From positions 3,708,746 to 3,772,745 of the forward strand of contig NZ_JAERQZ010000001.1 in the NCBI RefSeq assembly GCF_016735515.1: a stretch of 64,000 nucleotides of DNA, read 5' to 3'. The notes below the pieces were generated by a model. The model saw only the letters and a list, made by a program, of their open reading frames with translations. It did not search any database and was not told the DNA's origin. Shown here one piece after another: positions 38,580 through 47,467 of this stretch. The position numbers and the translations under genes are program-made. Position 1 is the stretch's first letter. The number at the start of each line of letters is the position of its first letter. Source of the DNA: Piscinibacter sp. HJYY11 (GTDB lineage: Bacteria > Pseudomonadota > Gammaproteobacteria > Burkholderiales > Burkholderiaceae_C).

Positions 38580-38993
38580 ATGAAGAGCCTCTTCCACCTT
38601 GCCTACCACGTGCGTGACCTCGACGATGCGCGCCGCTTCTACGGCGGCGTGCTCGGCTGCCGCGAGGGCCGCAGCACCGCCACCTGGGTCGACTTCGACT
38701 TCTTCGGCCACCAGATCTCGCTGCACCTGGGCGAGCCGTTTGCGACGACCGACACCGGCCGGGTCGGCGACAAGCTGGTCCCGATGCCGCACCTGGGGCT
38801 GGTGCTCGCGTTGCCGGACTGGCAGGCACTGGCCGATCGCCTGACGGTCGCGAAGGTCGACTTCGTGATGCCGCCGCAAGTGCGCTTCGAAGGCCAGCCG
38901 GGCGAGCAGTGGACGATGTTCTTCCGCGACCCGTCGGGCAACCCGATCGAGGTGAAAGGCTTCCGTTCGCTGGAGTCGGTCTACGCCAGCTAG
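38580..38993 (+). CDS. VOC (glyoxalase/dioxygenase) family protein
   Basis: The 137-residue protein has paired beta-alpha-beta-beta-beta units of the vicinal oxygen chelate fold: FHLAYHVRDLDDARRFYGGVLGC at the start and FFRDPSGNPIEVKGF at the end. Metal ligands are likely His in AYHVRD, a histidine in ISLHLGEP and Glu in PIEVKG. Such proteins include glyoxalases, dioxygenases and resistance proteins; no subgroup is clear. The ATG at 38580 starts the fold. It overlaps the convergent HxlR gene by 4 bases at the stop codons. Confidence 0.88.
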   Translation: MKSLFHLAYHVRDLDDARRFYGGVLGCREGRSTATWVDFDFFGHQISLHLGEPFATTDTGRVGDKLVPMPHLGLVLALPDWQALADRLTVAKVDFVMPPQVRFEGQPGEQWTMFFRDPSGNPIEVKGFRSLESVYAS

Positions 38994-39322
38994 GCGCCGT
39001 TCCAGTTCTCCGCCCACTCGCACAGCGGGCCGAGCGAGGTCATCAGCTTGCGACCTTCGGCCGTGAGCCGGTAGCCGCCTTCCTCGTGCTCCAGCAACCC
39101 CACCTCCCGCAGCTCCTTGATGCGCGTGTTGAGCAGGCTCGGGTTGGTCTCGCAGGCCTCCTGCAGGGCGCGGAAGGTCATCTGCTCGCCGTGGCGCAAT
39201 TCCCAGAAGATGCGCAATGCCGCACGCCGGCCCAGCAGGTCGAGCGCGACCATGAGGGGCCGGCCGGTGGAGGAGCCACGCACCGGCGAGCCGATGCGCG
39301 GGGTCTTCTTGGGAGCGGGCAT
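38990..39322 (-). CDS. HxlR family winged-helix regulator
   Basis: The 110-residue protein is a small HxlR-type regulator: ALDLLGRRAALRIFWELRHGEQMTFRALQEACE, then NTRIKELREVGLLEHEEGGYRLTAEGRKLM with the beta wing. These proteins bind palindromic sites near their targets as dimers and often sense redox or electrophile stress. Only one cysteine (in QEACET) is visible, in the recognition region. It lies between the efflux operon and the VOC gene on the minus strand. Its targets could be the VOC gene, the efflux operon or neither. Confidence 0.85.
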   Translation of the reverse strand: MPAPKKTPRIGSPVRGSSTGRPLMVALDLLGRRAALRIFWELRHGEQMTFRALQEACETNPSLLNTRIKELREVGLLEHEEGGYRLTAEGRKLMTSLGPLCEWAENWNGA

Positions 39323-39350
39323 GCGGGGATTGTCACCGCGGGCCGGCGGC

Positions 39351-40748
39351 TCACCGGGTGGCGACGGGCTCCGTCCACCCGCCGCCGAGCACCTTGTAGA
39401 GGTTGACCTGGTTCTGCACCACGGCGGCCTGCACCTGCACCACCGCCTGCTGCGCGGTGAAGAGCGCGCGCTGCGCGTCGAGCACGTCGAGGTAGCTCGC
39501 CGCGCCGTTGCGGTAGCGCAGGTCGGCGAGCTTGAAGCGCGTCTGCTCGGCGTTGGCCTGCGCGAGCTGCGCGCGGGCCTGCTCGCCGAGCGTGGCGCGG
39601 CCGGCCAGCGCGTCCTGCACTTCGCGGAAGGCGTTCTGGATCGACTTCTCGTACTGCGCGATCGCGATCTCGCGGTTGGTCTTGGCGAGGTCGAGGTTGG
39701 CGCTGTTGCGCCCGGCGTCGAAGATCGGCTGCAGCAGGTTGCCCGAGATGCTCCAGGCCTTGCTGCCGCTCTTGAAGAGGCCGTCGAGCTCGCTGCTCGC
39801 GCTGCCCACGCTGCCGGTCAGGCTGATGCGCGGGAAGAAGGCCGCACGCGCGGCGCCGATGTTGGCGTTGGCCGCGATCAGCTGCTGCTCGGCCTGGCGC
39901 ACGTCGGGCCGGCGCGTCAGCACGTCCGACGGCAGCCCCGCCGGCAGGTCGGCCGCGAGCCGCTGCTCACTGATGGCGAGCGGCGGCGGCAGGTCGGTCG
40001 GCAGCGGCTGGCCGATCAGCAGCACCAGCGCGTTTTCGTCGAGGGTGCGCTGGCGCGTGACGGCGGCGAGCGTCACCTTGCCCGCTTCGAGCAGCGACTC
40101 GGCCTGGCGCAGGTCGAGCTCGGAGGCGGCGCCGTTGTCGAACTTGAGCTTGTTGAGCCGGAACGAGTCTTCGCGCGTGGCAAGCGTGTCGCGCGTGATG
40201 GTGAGCAGCTCCTCGTCGGCCAGCAGGCTGAGGTAGGTGTTGGCCACCGCAGCGATCAGGCTGATCTGCGCCGCCTTGCGGCCTTCTTCGCTGCCCAGGT
40301 ATTGCGCCGCGGCGGCGTTGCCCAGGCTCTGGATGCGGCCGAAGAGGTCGAGCTCCCAGGCCGAGAGCTGCACGCCGGCGGTGAACACCGTCTGCAGCCG
40401 GCCCGTCACCTGCGACGGGCCGCGCTGGGCGTTGAGGCCGACGCCGAGGTTGGGGTAGAGGTCGGCGCGGCGCACGCCGTAGTTGGCACGCGCGGCTTCG
40501 ATGTTGAGCACCGCCACGCGCAGGTCGCGGTTGTTCTGGAGCGCCAGCTCGATCAGGCGCTTCAGGCGCTCGTCGACGAAGAAGCTCTGCCATTCGATGT
40601 CGGTCGCGGGCTTGGCGCTGGCGGCGGCCGAACTGTCGCTGAAGGCGGGGGCGACCGGTGGGGCGGGGCGCTCGTACTTCGGCGCGAGGCTCGTGCAGCC
40701 GGCCAGCAACAGGGTGGCGGCCAGGGTGGCGAGTCGTGGGTCAGACAT
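39351..40748 (-). CDS. RND efflux outer-membrane lipoprotein (OprM/TolC family)
   Basis: The 465-residue protein starts with a lipoprotein signal (LATLLLAGC-like, seen as TLLLAGCTS; Cys18). It has two OEP repeats with long coiled-coil-prone helices (EAARANYGVRRADLYP, DLRQAESLLEAGKVTL, AEQTRFKLADLRYRNGAASYLDV). It forms the trimeric exit duct of a tripartite pump. The start is placed at MSDPRLATLAAT, which begins the signal and overlaps the pump gene stop by 8 bases. The operon order adaptor, pump, outer-membrane factor is standard. Confidence 0.93.
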   Translation of the reverse strand: MSDPRLATLAATLLLAGCTSLAPKYERPAPPVAPAFSDSSAAASAKPATDIEWQSFFVDERLKRLIELALQNNRDLRVAVLNIEAARANYGVRRADLYPNLGVGLNAQRGPSQVTGRLQTVFTAGVQLSAWELDLFGRIQSLGNAAAAQYLGSEEGRKAAQISLIAAVANTYLSLLADEELLTITRDTLATREDSFRLNKLKFDNGAASELDLRQAESLLEAGKVTLAAVTRQRTLDENALVLLIGQPLPTDLPPPLAISEQRLAADLPAGLPSDVLTRRPDVRQAEQQLIAANANIGAARAAFFPRISLTGSVGSASSELDGLFKSGSKAWSISGNLLQPIFDAGRNSANLDLAKTNREIAIAQYEKSIQNAFREVQDALAGRATLGEQARAQLAQANAEQTRFKLADLRYRNGAASYLDVLDAQRALFTAQQAVVQVQAAVVQNQVNLYKVLGGGWTEPVATR

Positions 40749-43700
40749 GGGTGTGGCCTCCTTGTGCGTCGCCATCGCTGGCGTCTTTCTCATGGGCGTA
40801 GAACTTGCGCTGGCGCTCGCTGCCCTTGAAGAAGCGGCGCACCACCACGAAGAACACCGGCACGAAGAACACCGCCAGCAGCACCGAGCTGATCATCCCG
40901 CCGATCACGCCGGTGCCCAGCACCCGCTGGCTCGACGAGCCGGCTCCCGAGGCCAGCATCAGCGGCAGCGTGCCGAGGATGAACGCGAGCGAGGTCATCA
41001 GGATCGGGCGGAAGCGGATGTGCGCGGCTTGCAGCGCTGCCTCCATCGCACTCTTGCCCTGCGCCTGCAGGTCTTTCGCGAACTCGATGATCAGGATGGC
41101 GTTCTTCGCCGACAGGCCGATGATGGTGATGAGGCCCACCTGGAAGTACACGTCGTTGGTGTAGCCGCGGAAGGTCACGCCGAGGATCACGCCCAGCACG
41201 CCGAGCGGCACCACCAGCATCACCGCGAGCGGGATCGACCAGCTCTCGTACAGCGCGGCCAGGCAGAGGAACACCGCGAGGATCGCGAAGCCGTAGAGGA
41301 TCAGCGCCTGCGAACCGGCGAGCTTCTCCTCGCGCGACTGGCCCGTCCATTCATACGCGAAGCCCGGCGGCAGCTTGGCCGCCAGCGCCTCCATCTCGGC
41401 CATCGCGGCACCGGTGCTGTAGCCGGGCGCCGCGCTGCCGTTGATGCGGATGGCGGGGTAGCCGTTGTAGCGCACGGTCTGCATGGCGCCCGTCACCCAC
41501 CGGGTCGTGGCAAATGCCGACAGCGGCACCGGTCTGCCCTGGTTGTTGAAGGCATTGAGCTTGAGCAGGTCTTCCGGCTGCATGCGCGCCGGCGCATCGG
41601 CCTGCACCACCACGCGCTGCAGTCGCCCGGCGTTGGGGAAGTCGTTGACGTAGGCCGAGCCAAGGGCGGTGGAGATGGCGCTGTTGATGCTGTCGAAGCT
41701 CACGCCCAGCGCGTTGGCACGGTCGCGGTCGATCTGCAGTTCGACCTGCGGCGCGTCTTCAAGGCCGTCGGGCCGCACCTGCGTGATCACCTTGCTCTGC
41801 GCGGCCATGCCCAGCAGCTGGTTGCGCGCGTTGATGAGCGCGGTGTGGCCCTGGCCAGCGCGGTCCTGCAGGCGGAAGGTGAAGCCCGACGATTGGCCGA
41901 GCTCGGGGATCGGCGGCGGGCTCAAGGGGTAGATGAACGCATCGCGGATGCCCATCAGCGCACCGAAGGCGCGGCCCGCGATGGCGTCGGCCTTCTGATG
42001 CGGTTCTTCGCGTTCCTTCCAGTCCTTCAGCGTGACGAAGGCAAGCGCCGCGTTCTGCCCCTGGCCCGAGAAGCTGAAGCCCAGCACGCTCACCATGCTC
42101 TGCACCTCGGGCTGCTTCAGGATATAGCCCTCGACCTGCTTCATCACCTCGAGCGTGCGGCCCTGCGTGGCACCCGGCGGGAGCTGCACGTTGATGATCA
42201 TGTTGCCCTGGTCTTCCTGCGGCAGGAAGGAGGTGGGCAGGCGCTTGTAGAGCAGCGCCACCGCCAGGCCGATCGCGAGATAGATGATCATGAATCGGCC
42301 GGCGCGCTTCAGGATGCGCGCGACCCAGCCTTCGTAGCCCTTGGCCGTGCGCGTGAAGCCGCGGTTGAACCAGCCGAAGAAGCCACGCTTCTCATGGTGG
42401 TGACCCTTCTCCACCGGCTTGAGCAGCGTGGCGCACAAGGCCGGCGTGAGCGACAGCGCCATGAAGGCCGAGAACGCGATGGCCGCCACCATCACCGCCG
42501 AGAACTGGCGGTAGATGTTGCCCACCGACCCCGAGAAGAAGGCGAGCGGCACGAACACCGAGATCAGCGCCACCGTCACGCCGACGATGGCGCCCGAGAT
42601 CTGGCCCATCGCCTTGCGCGTGGCCTGCAGGGGCGGCAGGCCTTCCTCGCTCATGATGCGCTCGACGTTTTCCACCACCACGATGGCGTCGTCGACCACG
42701 ATGCCGATCACGAGCACCATGCCGAACATGGTCAGCACGTTGATCGAGAAGCCCAGTGTCAGCAGGACCGCGAACGTGCCGAGCAGCGAGATCGGCACCA
42801 CGATGGTCGGGATGATGGTGTAGCGCCAGTTCTGCAGGAAGAGGAACATGACGAGGAACACCAGCACCACCGCCTCGATCAGTGTCTCGGCCACCTGCGT
42901 GATCGAGATCTTGATGAAGCGCGAGCTGTCATAGGGGATGGCGTACTTCACGCCTTGCGGGAAGAGCTTCTGCAGCTCGTCCATGCGCTTGTGGATGGCC
43001 GCGGCCGTCTGCAGCGCGTTGCCGCTGGGCGCGAGCTGTACGCCGATGCCGGTGGACGGGTTGCCGTTCAGCCGCGCCGAGGTGGCGTAGGCCTGGGCGC
43101 CGAGCTCCAGGCGGGCCACGTCACGCAGCCGCACGGTGGAGCCGTCGGTCTGTGCGCGCAGCACGATGTTGCCGAACTCCTCGGTCGTGCTGAGCTGGCC
43201 TTTCACCACCACGGTCGCCGAGATGCCCTGGCCGGCGATGTTGGGCAGGTCGCCAATCGTGCCCGACGAGACCTGCGCGTTCTGCGCGCGGATGGCGTTG
43301 ACGACCTCCGCCGTCGACAGGTTGAAGCCCTGCAGCTTGTTGGGGTCGATCCAGATGCGCATCGCGCGCTCGGTGCCGAAGAGCTGCACCTGGCCGACGC
43401 CCGGTACGCGCTGCAGCTCGGGCACCACGTTGCGCGAGGCGTAGTCGCCCAGCGCGATGGGGTCGAAGGCCGGGTTGTCCGACGAGAGGATGGTGAAGAG
43501 CAGGAAGTTGGAGCGTGCCTTGTCGACGCGCACGCCCTGCTGCGTCACCGCCGCAGGCAGGCGCGGGGCGGCGCGGCTGAGCCGGTTCTGCACGTCCACC
43601 TGCGCGAGGTCGGCGTTGGTGCCCGGCTCGAAGCTGATGGTGATGGTGCCGGTGCCGTTGGCCTGGGCCACCGACTCCATGTACATGAGGCCGGGGGAGC

Positions 43701-43911
43701 CGTTCATCTCGCGCTCGATGACGCTGAGCACCGCGTCTTCGAGCGTCTGCGCCGAGGCGCCGGGGTAGGTGGCGTTGACGACGATGGACGGCGGGGCCAC
43801 CGGCGGGTACTGCGCGATCGGCAGCTGCGTGATCGCCACGCCGCCGGCCACCAGGATGAAGAGCGCGATCACCCACGCGAAGATGGGCCGGTCGATGAAG
43901 AAGCGTGCCAT
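40741..43911 (-). CDS. RND multidrug efflux pump, inner-membrane permease (HAE1, AcrB/MexB type)
   Basis: The 1056-residue pump has the HAE1 layout: N-terminal ARFFIDRPIFAWVIALFI, two large periplasmic loops and twelve membrane helices. The proton relay aspartates are visible in GIVVDDAIVVVENVER at residues 407-408, the same numbers as in AcrB. Length and QLPIAQYPPVAPP near the first loop are typical. It exports hydrophobic and amphiphilic compounds using the proton gradient. It is followed by the outer-membrane factor (8-base overlap) and preceded by the adaptor (13 bases). Substrates cannot be inferred from sequence. Confidence 0.96.
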   Translation of the reverse strand: MARFFIDRPIFAWVIALFILVAGGVAITQLPIAQYPPVAPPSIVVNATYPGASAQTLEDAVLSVIEREMNGSPGLMYMESVAQANGTGTITISFEPGTNADLAQVDVQNRLSRAAPRLPAAVTQQGVRVDKARSNFLLFTILSSDNPAFDPIALGDYASRNVVPELQRVPGVGQVQLFGTERAMRIWIDPNKLQGFNLSTAEVVNAIRAQNAQVSSGTIGDLPNIAGQGISATVVVKGQLSTTEEFGNIVLRAQTDGSTVRLRDVARLELGAQAYATSARLNGNPSTGIGVQLAPSGNALQTAAAIHKRMDELQKLFPQGVKYAIPYDSSRFIKISITQVAETLIEAVVLVFLVMFLFLQNWRYTIIPTIVVPISLLGTFAVLLTLGFSINVLTMFGMVLVIGIVVDDAIVVVENVERIMSEEGLPPLQATRKAMGQISGAIVGVTVALISVFVPLAFFSGSVGNIYRQFSAVMVAAIAFSAFMALSLTPALCATLLKPVEKGHHHEKRGFFGWFNRGFTRTAKGYEGWVARILKRAGRFMIIYLAIGLAVALLYKRLPTSFLPQEDQGNMIINVQLPPGATQGRTLEVMKQVEGYILKQPEVQSMVSVLGFSFSGQGQNAALAFVTLKDWKEREEPHQKADAIAGRAFGALMGIRDAFIYPLSPPPIPELGQSSGFTFRLQDRAGQGHTALINARNQLLGMAAQSKVITQVRPDGLEDAPQVELQIDRDRANALGVSFDSINSAISTALGSAYVNDFPNAGRLQRVVVQADAPARMQPEDLLKLNAFNNQGRPVPLSAFATTRWVTGAMQTVRYNGYPAIRINGSAAPGYSTGAAMAEMEALAAKLPPGFAYEWTGQSREEKLAGSQALILYGFAILAVFLCLAALYESWSIPLAVMLVVPLGVLGVILGVTFRGYTNDVYFQVGLITIIGLSAKNAILIIEFAKDLQAQGKSAMEAALQAAHIRFRPILMTSLAFILGTLPLMLASGAGSSSQRVLGTGVIGGMISSVLLAVFFVPVFFVVVRRFFKGSERQRKFYAHEKDASDGDAQGGHTHV

Positions 43912-43924
43912 GCGGGGCGCTCCC

Positions 43925-45139
43925 TCAGCGGCTCGCGGCCGACGCGGGGGCCGAGGCAGCGCCGTCCGGGGCCGATGCCGCAGCGGGTTGCCACGGCACC
44001 GGGTTCACCGGCGCGCCGGGCACCATCATCTTCTGGAAGCCGTCGACGATGACCTTCTCGCCGGGCTGCAGGCCCTCGGTGATCAGCCAGCTCTGGCCTT
44101 GCGCCGAGCCGACCTTGACGTTGCGCTTCTGCGGCTTGTTGTCGGCGCCGACCACGAGCACGGTGTCGCCCGTCTCGGTGCGGGTGACGGCCTGCTGCGG
44201 CAGCAGGATGCCCTGCGGCAGCTCGGCCTGCGCGAGTCGCACCCGCACGTACATGCCGGGCAGGAGGAGGCCGCTCGGGTTGGGCACCTCGGCGCGCAGC
44301 GTGATCTGGCCCGAGGCCGGGTCGACCGTCAGGTCGCTGAAGAGCAGCTTGCCGGGCTGCGGGTAGACGCTGCCGTCTTCCAGCACCACCTGCACGCGGG
44401 CCGCGTCGGCACCGGCCTTCTGCAGCTTGCCGGCGGCGAGCGCCTGGCGCAGGCGCAGCACCTCGGTGGTCGACTGCGTGAAGTTCACGTACATCGGGTT
44501 GATCTGCTGCACCACCGCCAGCGGCGTGGCCTCGCCCTGCCCGACGAGCGCGCCTTCGGTCACCAGCGCGCGGCCGATGCGGCCCGAGATCGGCGAGGTG
44601 ACGCTCGAGTAGCCGAGGTTGATCTGCGCCGTCTGCAGCGCGGCGCGGCTGGCGGCCAGGTCCGCCTCGGCCGCCTTCTGCGCCGACACCGCGTTCACGT
44701 AGTCCTGCTTGCTGATGGCGTTGGCTTCCATCAGCGGCTTGTAGCGCTCGGCCTGCGCGGTGGTCTGCGCGACGTTGGCCTGCGCACGCGCGAGCGCCGC
44801 CTGGGCGCTGGCCACGGCGGCCTGGTAGGGCGCGTTGTCGATGCGGAAGAGCAGCTGCCCGGCCTTCACGTCGCTGCCTTCCTTGAACACCCGCTCCCGC
44901 AGGATGCCGGCGGCACGCGCCCGCACCTGCGCCACGCGCGAGGCCTCCAGCCGGCCCGGCAGCTCGGTGGTCAGGCTCACGGTCGTCGGCGCGACCGTCA
45001 CCACGCCCACCTGGGCCGGTGGCATGCCGCCCCCGGGGGCGCCGCCGCCCTTGGCCTCATCCTTCTGCCCGCAGGCCGCGAGCACGACGACGCTGAAGAC
45101 GAGAGCAAGACGAAGCGGAATGCCTTTCAACGCAGACAT
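43925..45139 (-). CDS. RND efflux periplasmic adaptor (AcrA/MexA type)
   Basis: The 404-residue lipoprotein has a signal with lipobox LAAC (Cys23), a barrel-sandwich/lipoyl half (ELPGRLEASRVAQVRARAAGI and VTSPISGRIGRALVTEGALV), an alpha-hairpin (about 100-165) and a C-terminal beta-barrel. A low-complexity alanine/serine/proline tail ends the protein. It bridges the pump and the outer-membrane channel. The promoter region lies upstream at 45140-45308 with the AcrR-like operator, so the whole operon is probably repressed by the divergent TetR protein. Confidence 0.94.
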   Translation of the reverse strand: MSALKGIPLRLALVFSVVVLAACGQKDEAKGGGAPGGGMPPAQVGVVTVAPTTVSLTTELPGRLEASRVAQVRARAAGILRERVFKEGSDVKAGQLLFRIDNAPYQAAVASAQAALARAQANVAQTTAQAERYKPLMEANAISKQDYVNAVSAQKAAEADLAASRAALQTAQINLGYSSVTSPISGRIGRALVTEGALVGQGEATPLAVVQQINPMYVNFTQSTTEVLRLRQALAAGKLQKAGADAARVQVVLEDGSVYPQPGKLLFSDLTVDPASGQITLRAEVPNPSGLLLPGMYVRVRLAQAELPQGILLPQQAVTRTETGDTVLVVGADNKPQKRNVKVGSAQGQSWLITEGLQPGEKVIVDGFQKMMVPGAPVNPVPWQPAAASAPDGAASAPASAASR

Positions 45140-45257
45140 GCGATTTCCTTCGGGATGACGCCGGCCCCGGCGCCAGGGGGAGGGGGATGCAGAATCTCCG
45201 GCCGCGTGCGATCAGGCAAGACCATGACGATCGACGGAACCGGCAGCCCGATTAGTA

Positions 45258-45281
45258 TACATACACGCGTGAATGTATGTT
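45258..45281. promoter_or_regulatory. AcrR/TtgR-type operator between efflux operon and TetR gene
   Basis: TACATACA (45258-45265), CGCG and TGAATGTATGTT (45270-45281) form a 24-base near-palindrome with 7-bp perfect arms ACATACA/TGTATGT. From memory, it matches the E. coli AcrR site at about 20 of 24 positions, the differences lying in the centre and the last base. It sits between the adaptor and TetR starts, in a position to control both. Confidence 0.8.
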
Positions 45282-45308
45282 GATGCCTCACTGACACCCC
45301 ACACACCC

Positions 45309-45935
45309 ATGGTCCGTCGCACCAAAGAAGAAGCGCAGGCTACACGCAAGCTCATCCTTGACACGGCCGAGGTGGTCTTTCATGAGCAGGGCGTGTCGCG
45401 CAGCACGCTGAACGAGATCGCCCAGGCCGCCGGCCTCACGCGCGGCGCCATCTACTGGCATTTCAAGGACAAGGCCGACCTCTTCAACGCGATGATGGAC
45501 CGGGTGACGCTGCCGCTCGAGGAGACGGCCTACAAGAGCGACGACGAAGGGCTGGCCGACCCGGTCGCCTTCATGCGTGACAACTTCATCCACGCGCTGC
45601 GGCTCACCGTCGAGTCGCCACAGGTCCGCCGGGTGTTCGAGATCGCCACCCACAAGGTCGAATACGTCGACGAGACCAAGGCAGTGCGCGACCGCCACCT
45701 CGCCATCCGCGACAAGTGCCTGGCCCATGCGCAGCGCGGCATCTCGCTGGCCATCCGCCGGGGCCTGCTGCCCAAGCGCATCCCGGCCAAGGCGGCGGCG
45801 ATCGGGCTGCATGCGCTGATCGACGGGCTCATCCAGAACTGGATGCTCGACCCCGAGGCCTTCGACCTGGTGAAGACTGGGCAGCAGGTGCTGGACACCT
45901 ACCTCGCGGGCCTGGCCGTCCCGGGCGATCAGTAG
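45309..45935 (+). CDS. TetR family repressor of the efflux operon (AcrR/TtgR-like)
   Basis: The 208-residue protein starts MVRRTKEEAQATRKLILDTAEVVFHEQGVSRSTLNEIAQAAGLTRGAIYWHFKDKADLF (shown here only as the recognised N-terminal HTH pattern), typical of AcrR, TtgR and MexR-like TetR regulators. The C-terminal half (about 80-200) is the ligand-binding dimer domain. The ATG at 45309 is preferred; an earlier in-frame ATG lies inside the operator. It probably represses the divergent efflux operon and itself until a pump substrate binds. Confidence 0.92.
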   Translation: MVRRTKEEAQATRKLILDTAEVVFHEQGVSRSTLNEIAQAAGLTRGAIYWHFKDKADLFNAMMDRVTLPLEETAYKSDDEGLADPVAFMRDNFIHALRLTVESPQVRRVFEIATHKVEYVDETKAVRDRHLAIRDKCLAHAQRGISLAIRRGLLPKRIPAKAAAIGLHALIDGLIQNWMLDPEAFDLVKTGQQVLDTYLAGLAVPGDQ

Positions 45936-45986
45936 GCACCCGGCGCTGATTCGGTCATCATCCACCCTCACGCTGGAGGGACCGAG

Positions 45987-47372
45987 ATGACGTCGTTGCA
46001 CACCCTGAGCGCCCTCGAATTGCTGGCGGCGTTCGAGAGCCGCGCGCTCTCGCCGGTCGAGGTGACCCGCGCGGTGCTGGCGCAGATCGACCGTTGCGAG
46101 CCGACGCTGCATGCCACCTACGCGCTCGACCACGAGGCTGCGCTCGCCGCGGCAAAGGCCAGCGAAGCGCGCTGGCTGAAGAACGAGCCGCAGGGCGGGC
46201 TCGATGGCGTGCCGGTCACCATCAAGGAAAACATCGCGACGCGCGGCACGCCGGTGCCGCTGGGCACCGCGGCCACGCTGCACACCGCCGCCGAGCGCGA
46301 TGCCCCGCCGGCCGCGCGCCTGCGAGAAGCCGGGGCGGTGCTGCTCGGCAAGACCACGATGCCCGACTACGGCATGTTGTCCTCCGGCCTGTCGAGCTTC
46401 CATGCGCTCACGCGCAACCCGTGGGACGTGTCGAAGAACCCCGGCGGCAGCAGCGCTGGCGCCGCCGCAGCCGCGGCCGGCGGCTACGGCCCCCTGCACC
46501 TGGGCACCGACATCGGCGGCTCGGTGCGCCTGCCCGCGAGCTGGTGCGGCATCTTTGCGCTCAAGCCCAGCCTCGGCCGCATCCCCATCCACCCGCCGTA
46601 CTACGGCCGCGTGGCCGGGCCGATGACGCGCAGCGTGCAGGACGCCGCGCTGATGATGCGGGTGCTGTCGCTGCCCGATGCGCGCGACACGATGAGCCTG
46701 CCTTACCAGCCGATCTCGTGGACGCAGCTCGCGCGGCCGATCAAGGGCCTGAAGATCGGCCTGATGCTCGACGCCGGCTGGGGCCTGCCGGTCGAGCCCG
46801 AGGTGCGGGCGGCGGTCGAAGCGGCGGCGAGCGCGTTTGCGGCGGCCGGTGCGGTCGTCGAGCCGCTCAAGCCGTTCATGACACGCGCCATGATCGACGG
46901 CATGGACCGGTTCTGGCGCTGCCGCTCCTGGATGGACATCTCGGCCCTGCCGCCCGAGCGGCAGGAGAGGGTGCTGCCCTTCATCCGCGAGTGGGCACGC
47001 GGCGGCGCGGGCCTCACCGGCGAGCAGGTCTTCACCGGCTTCAGCCAGATGGGCGTGATGCGCGACGCGGCGGTCGCGGCCTGCGCGCCCTTCGACTTCG
47101 TCTTCACGCCGACGGCGCCGGTCCCCGCCTTTGCCGCCGAGCTGCCCTGCCCGACGAACGACCCGGCGCAGCCCTTCGAGCACATCGCCTTCACGCTGCC
47201 CTACAACATGAGCGAGCAGCCGGCGGCCAGCATCAACTGCGGCTACACCGCCACCGGCCTGCCGATCGGGCTGCAGATCGTCGGGGCGCGCCACGACGAC
47301 CTGGGCGTGCTGCAGATGGCCCGCGCGTGGGAGCAGCTGCGCCCGCCGCCACGGCCCTGGCCGATGGATTGA
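45987..47372 (+). CDS. Amidase (amidase signature family)
   Basis: The 461-residue amidase has the Ser-cisSer-Lys triad of the family: Lys in PVTIKENIAT, the serine motif NPGGSSAGAAAAAAGG and the nucleophile region HLGTDIGGSVRLP. The C-terminal half has PYNMSEQPAASINCGYTATGLPIGLQIVG. Such enzymes hydrolyse a range of carboxamides; GatA is unlikely because gatB and gatC are not adjacent. The start has GGAGGG at a good distance. It follows the TetR gene by 51 bases on the same strand, so read-through is possible, but a functional link to efflux is not shown. Confidence 0.9.
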   Translation: MTSLHTLSALELLAAFESRALSPVEVTRAVLAQIDRCEPTLHATYALDHEAALAAAKASEARWLKNEPQGGLDGVPVTIKENIATRGTPVPLGTAATLHTAAERDAPPAARLREAGAVLLGKTTMPDYGMLSSGLSSFHALTRNPWDVSKNPGGSSAGAAAAAAGGYGPLHLGTDIGGSVRLPASWCGIFALKPSLGRIPIHPPYYGRVAGPMTRSVQDAALMMRVLSLPDARDTMSLPYQPISWTQLARPIKGLKIGLMLDAGWGLPVEPEVRAAVEAAASAFAAAGAVVEPLKPFMTRAMIDGMDRFWRCRSWMDISALPPERQERVLPFIREWARGGAGLTGEQVFTGFSQMGVMRDAAVAACAPFDFVFTPTAPVPAFAAELPCPTNDPAQPFEHIAFTLPYNMSEQPAASINCGYTATGLPIGLQIVGARHDDLGVLQMARAWEQLRPPPRPWPMD

Positions 47373-47467
47373 GCGCGGAAAAAGTTCACGTTTTGGCTGA
47401 AGCGGCGCTGCCGCAGTTGCGTATGCTGCCGGCCATCACAACAGGGCGATGACCCGGGAGGGCGAGG

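Noticed and set aside
40483..44052. A plus-strand open frame of 1189 codons opposite the efflux pump
   Set aside because: Opposite the RND permease with all its motifs; the composition (H, R, D, G) is that of a GC shadow.
45273..45308. Earlier ATG for the TetR protein at 45273
   Set aside because: It lies inside the AcrR-type operator, and the added 12 residues are not part of the family N-terminus.
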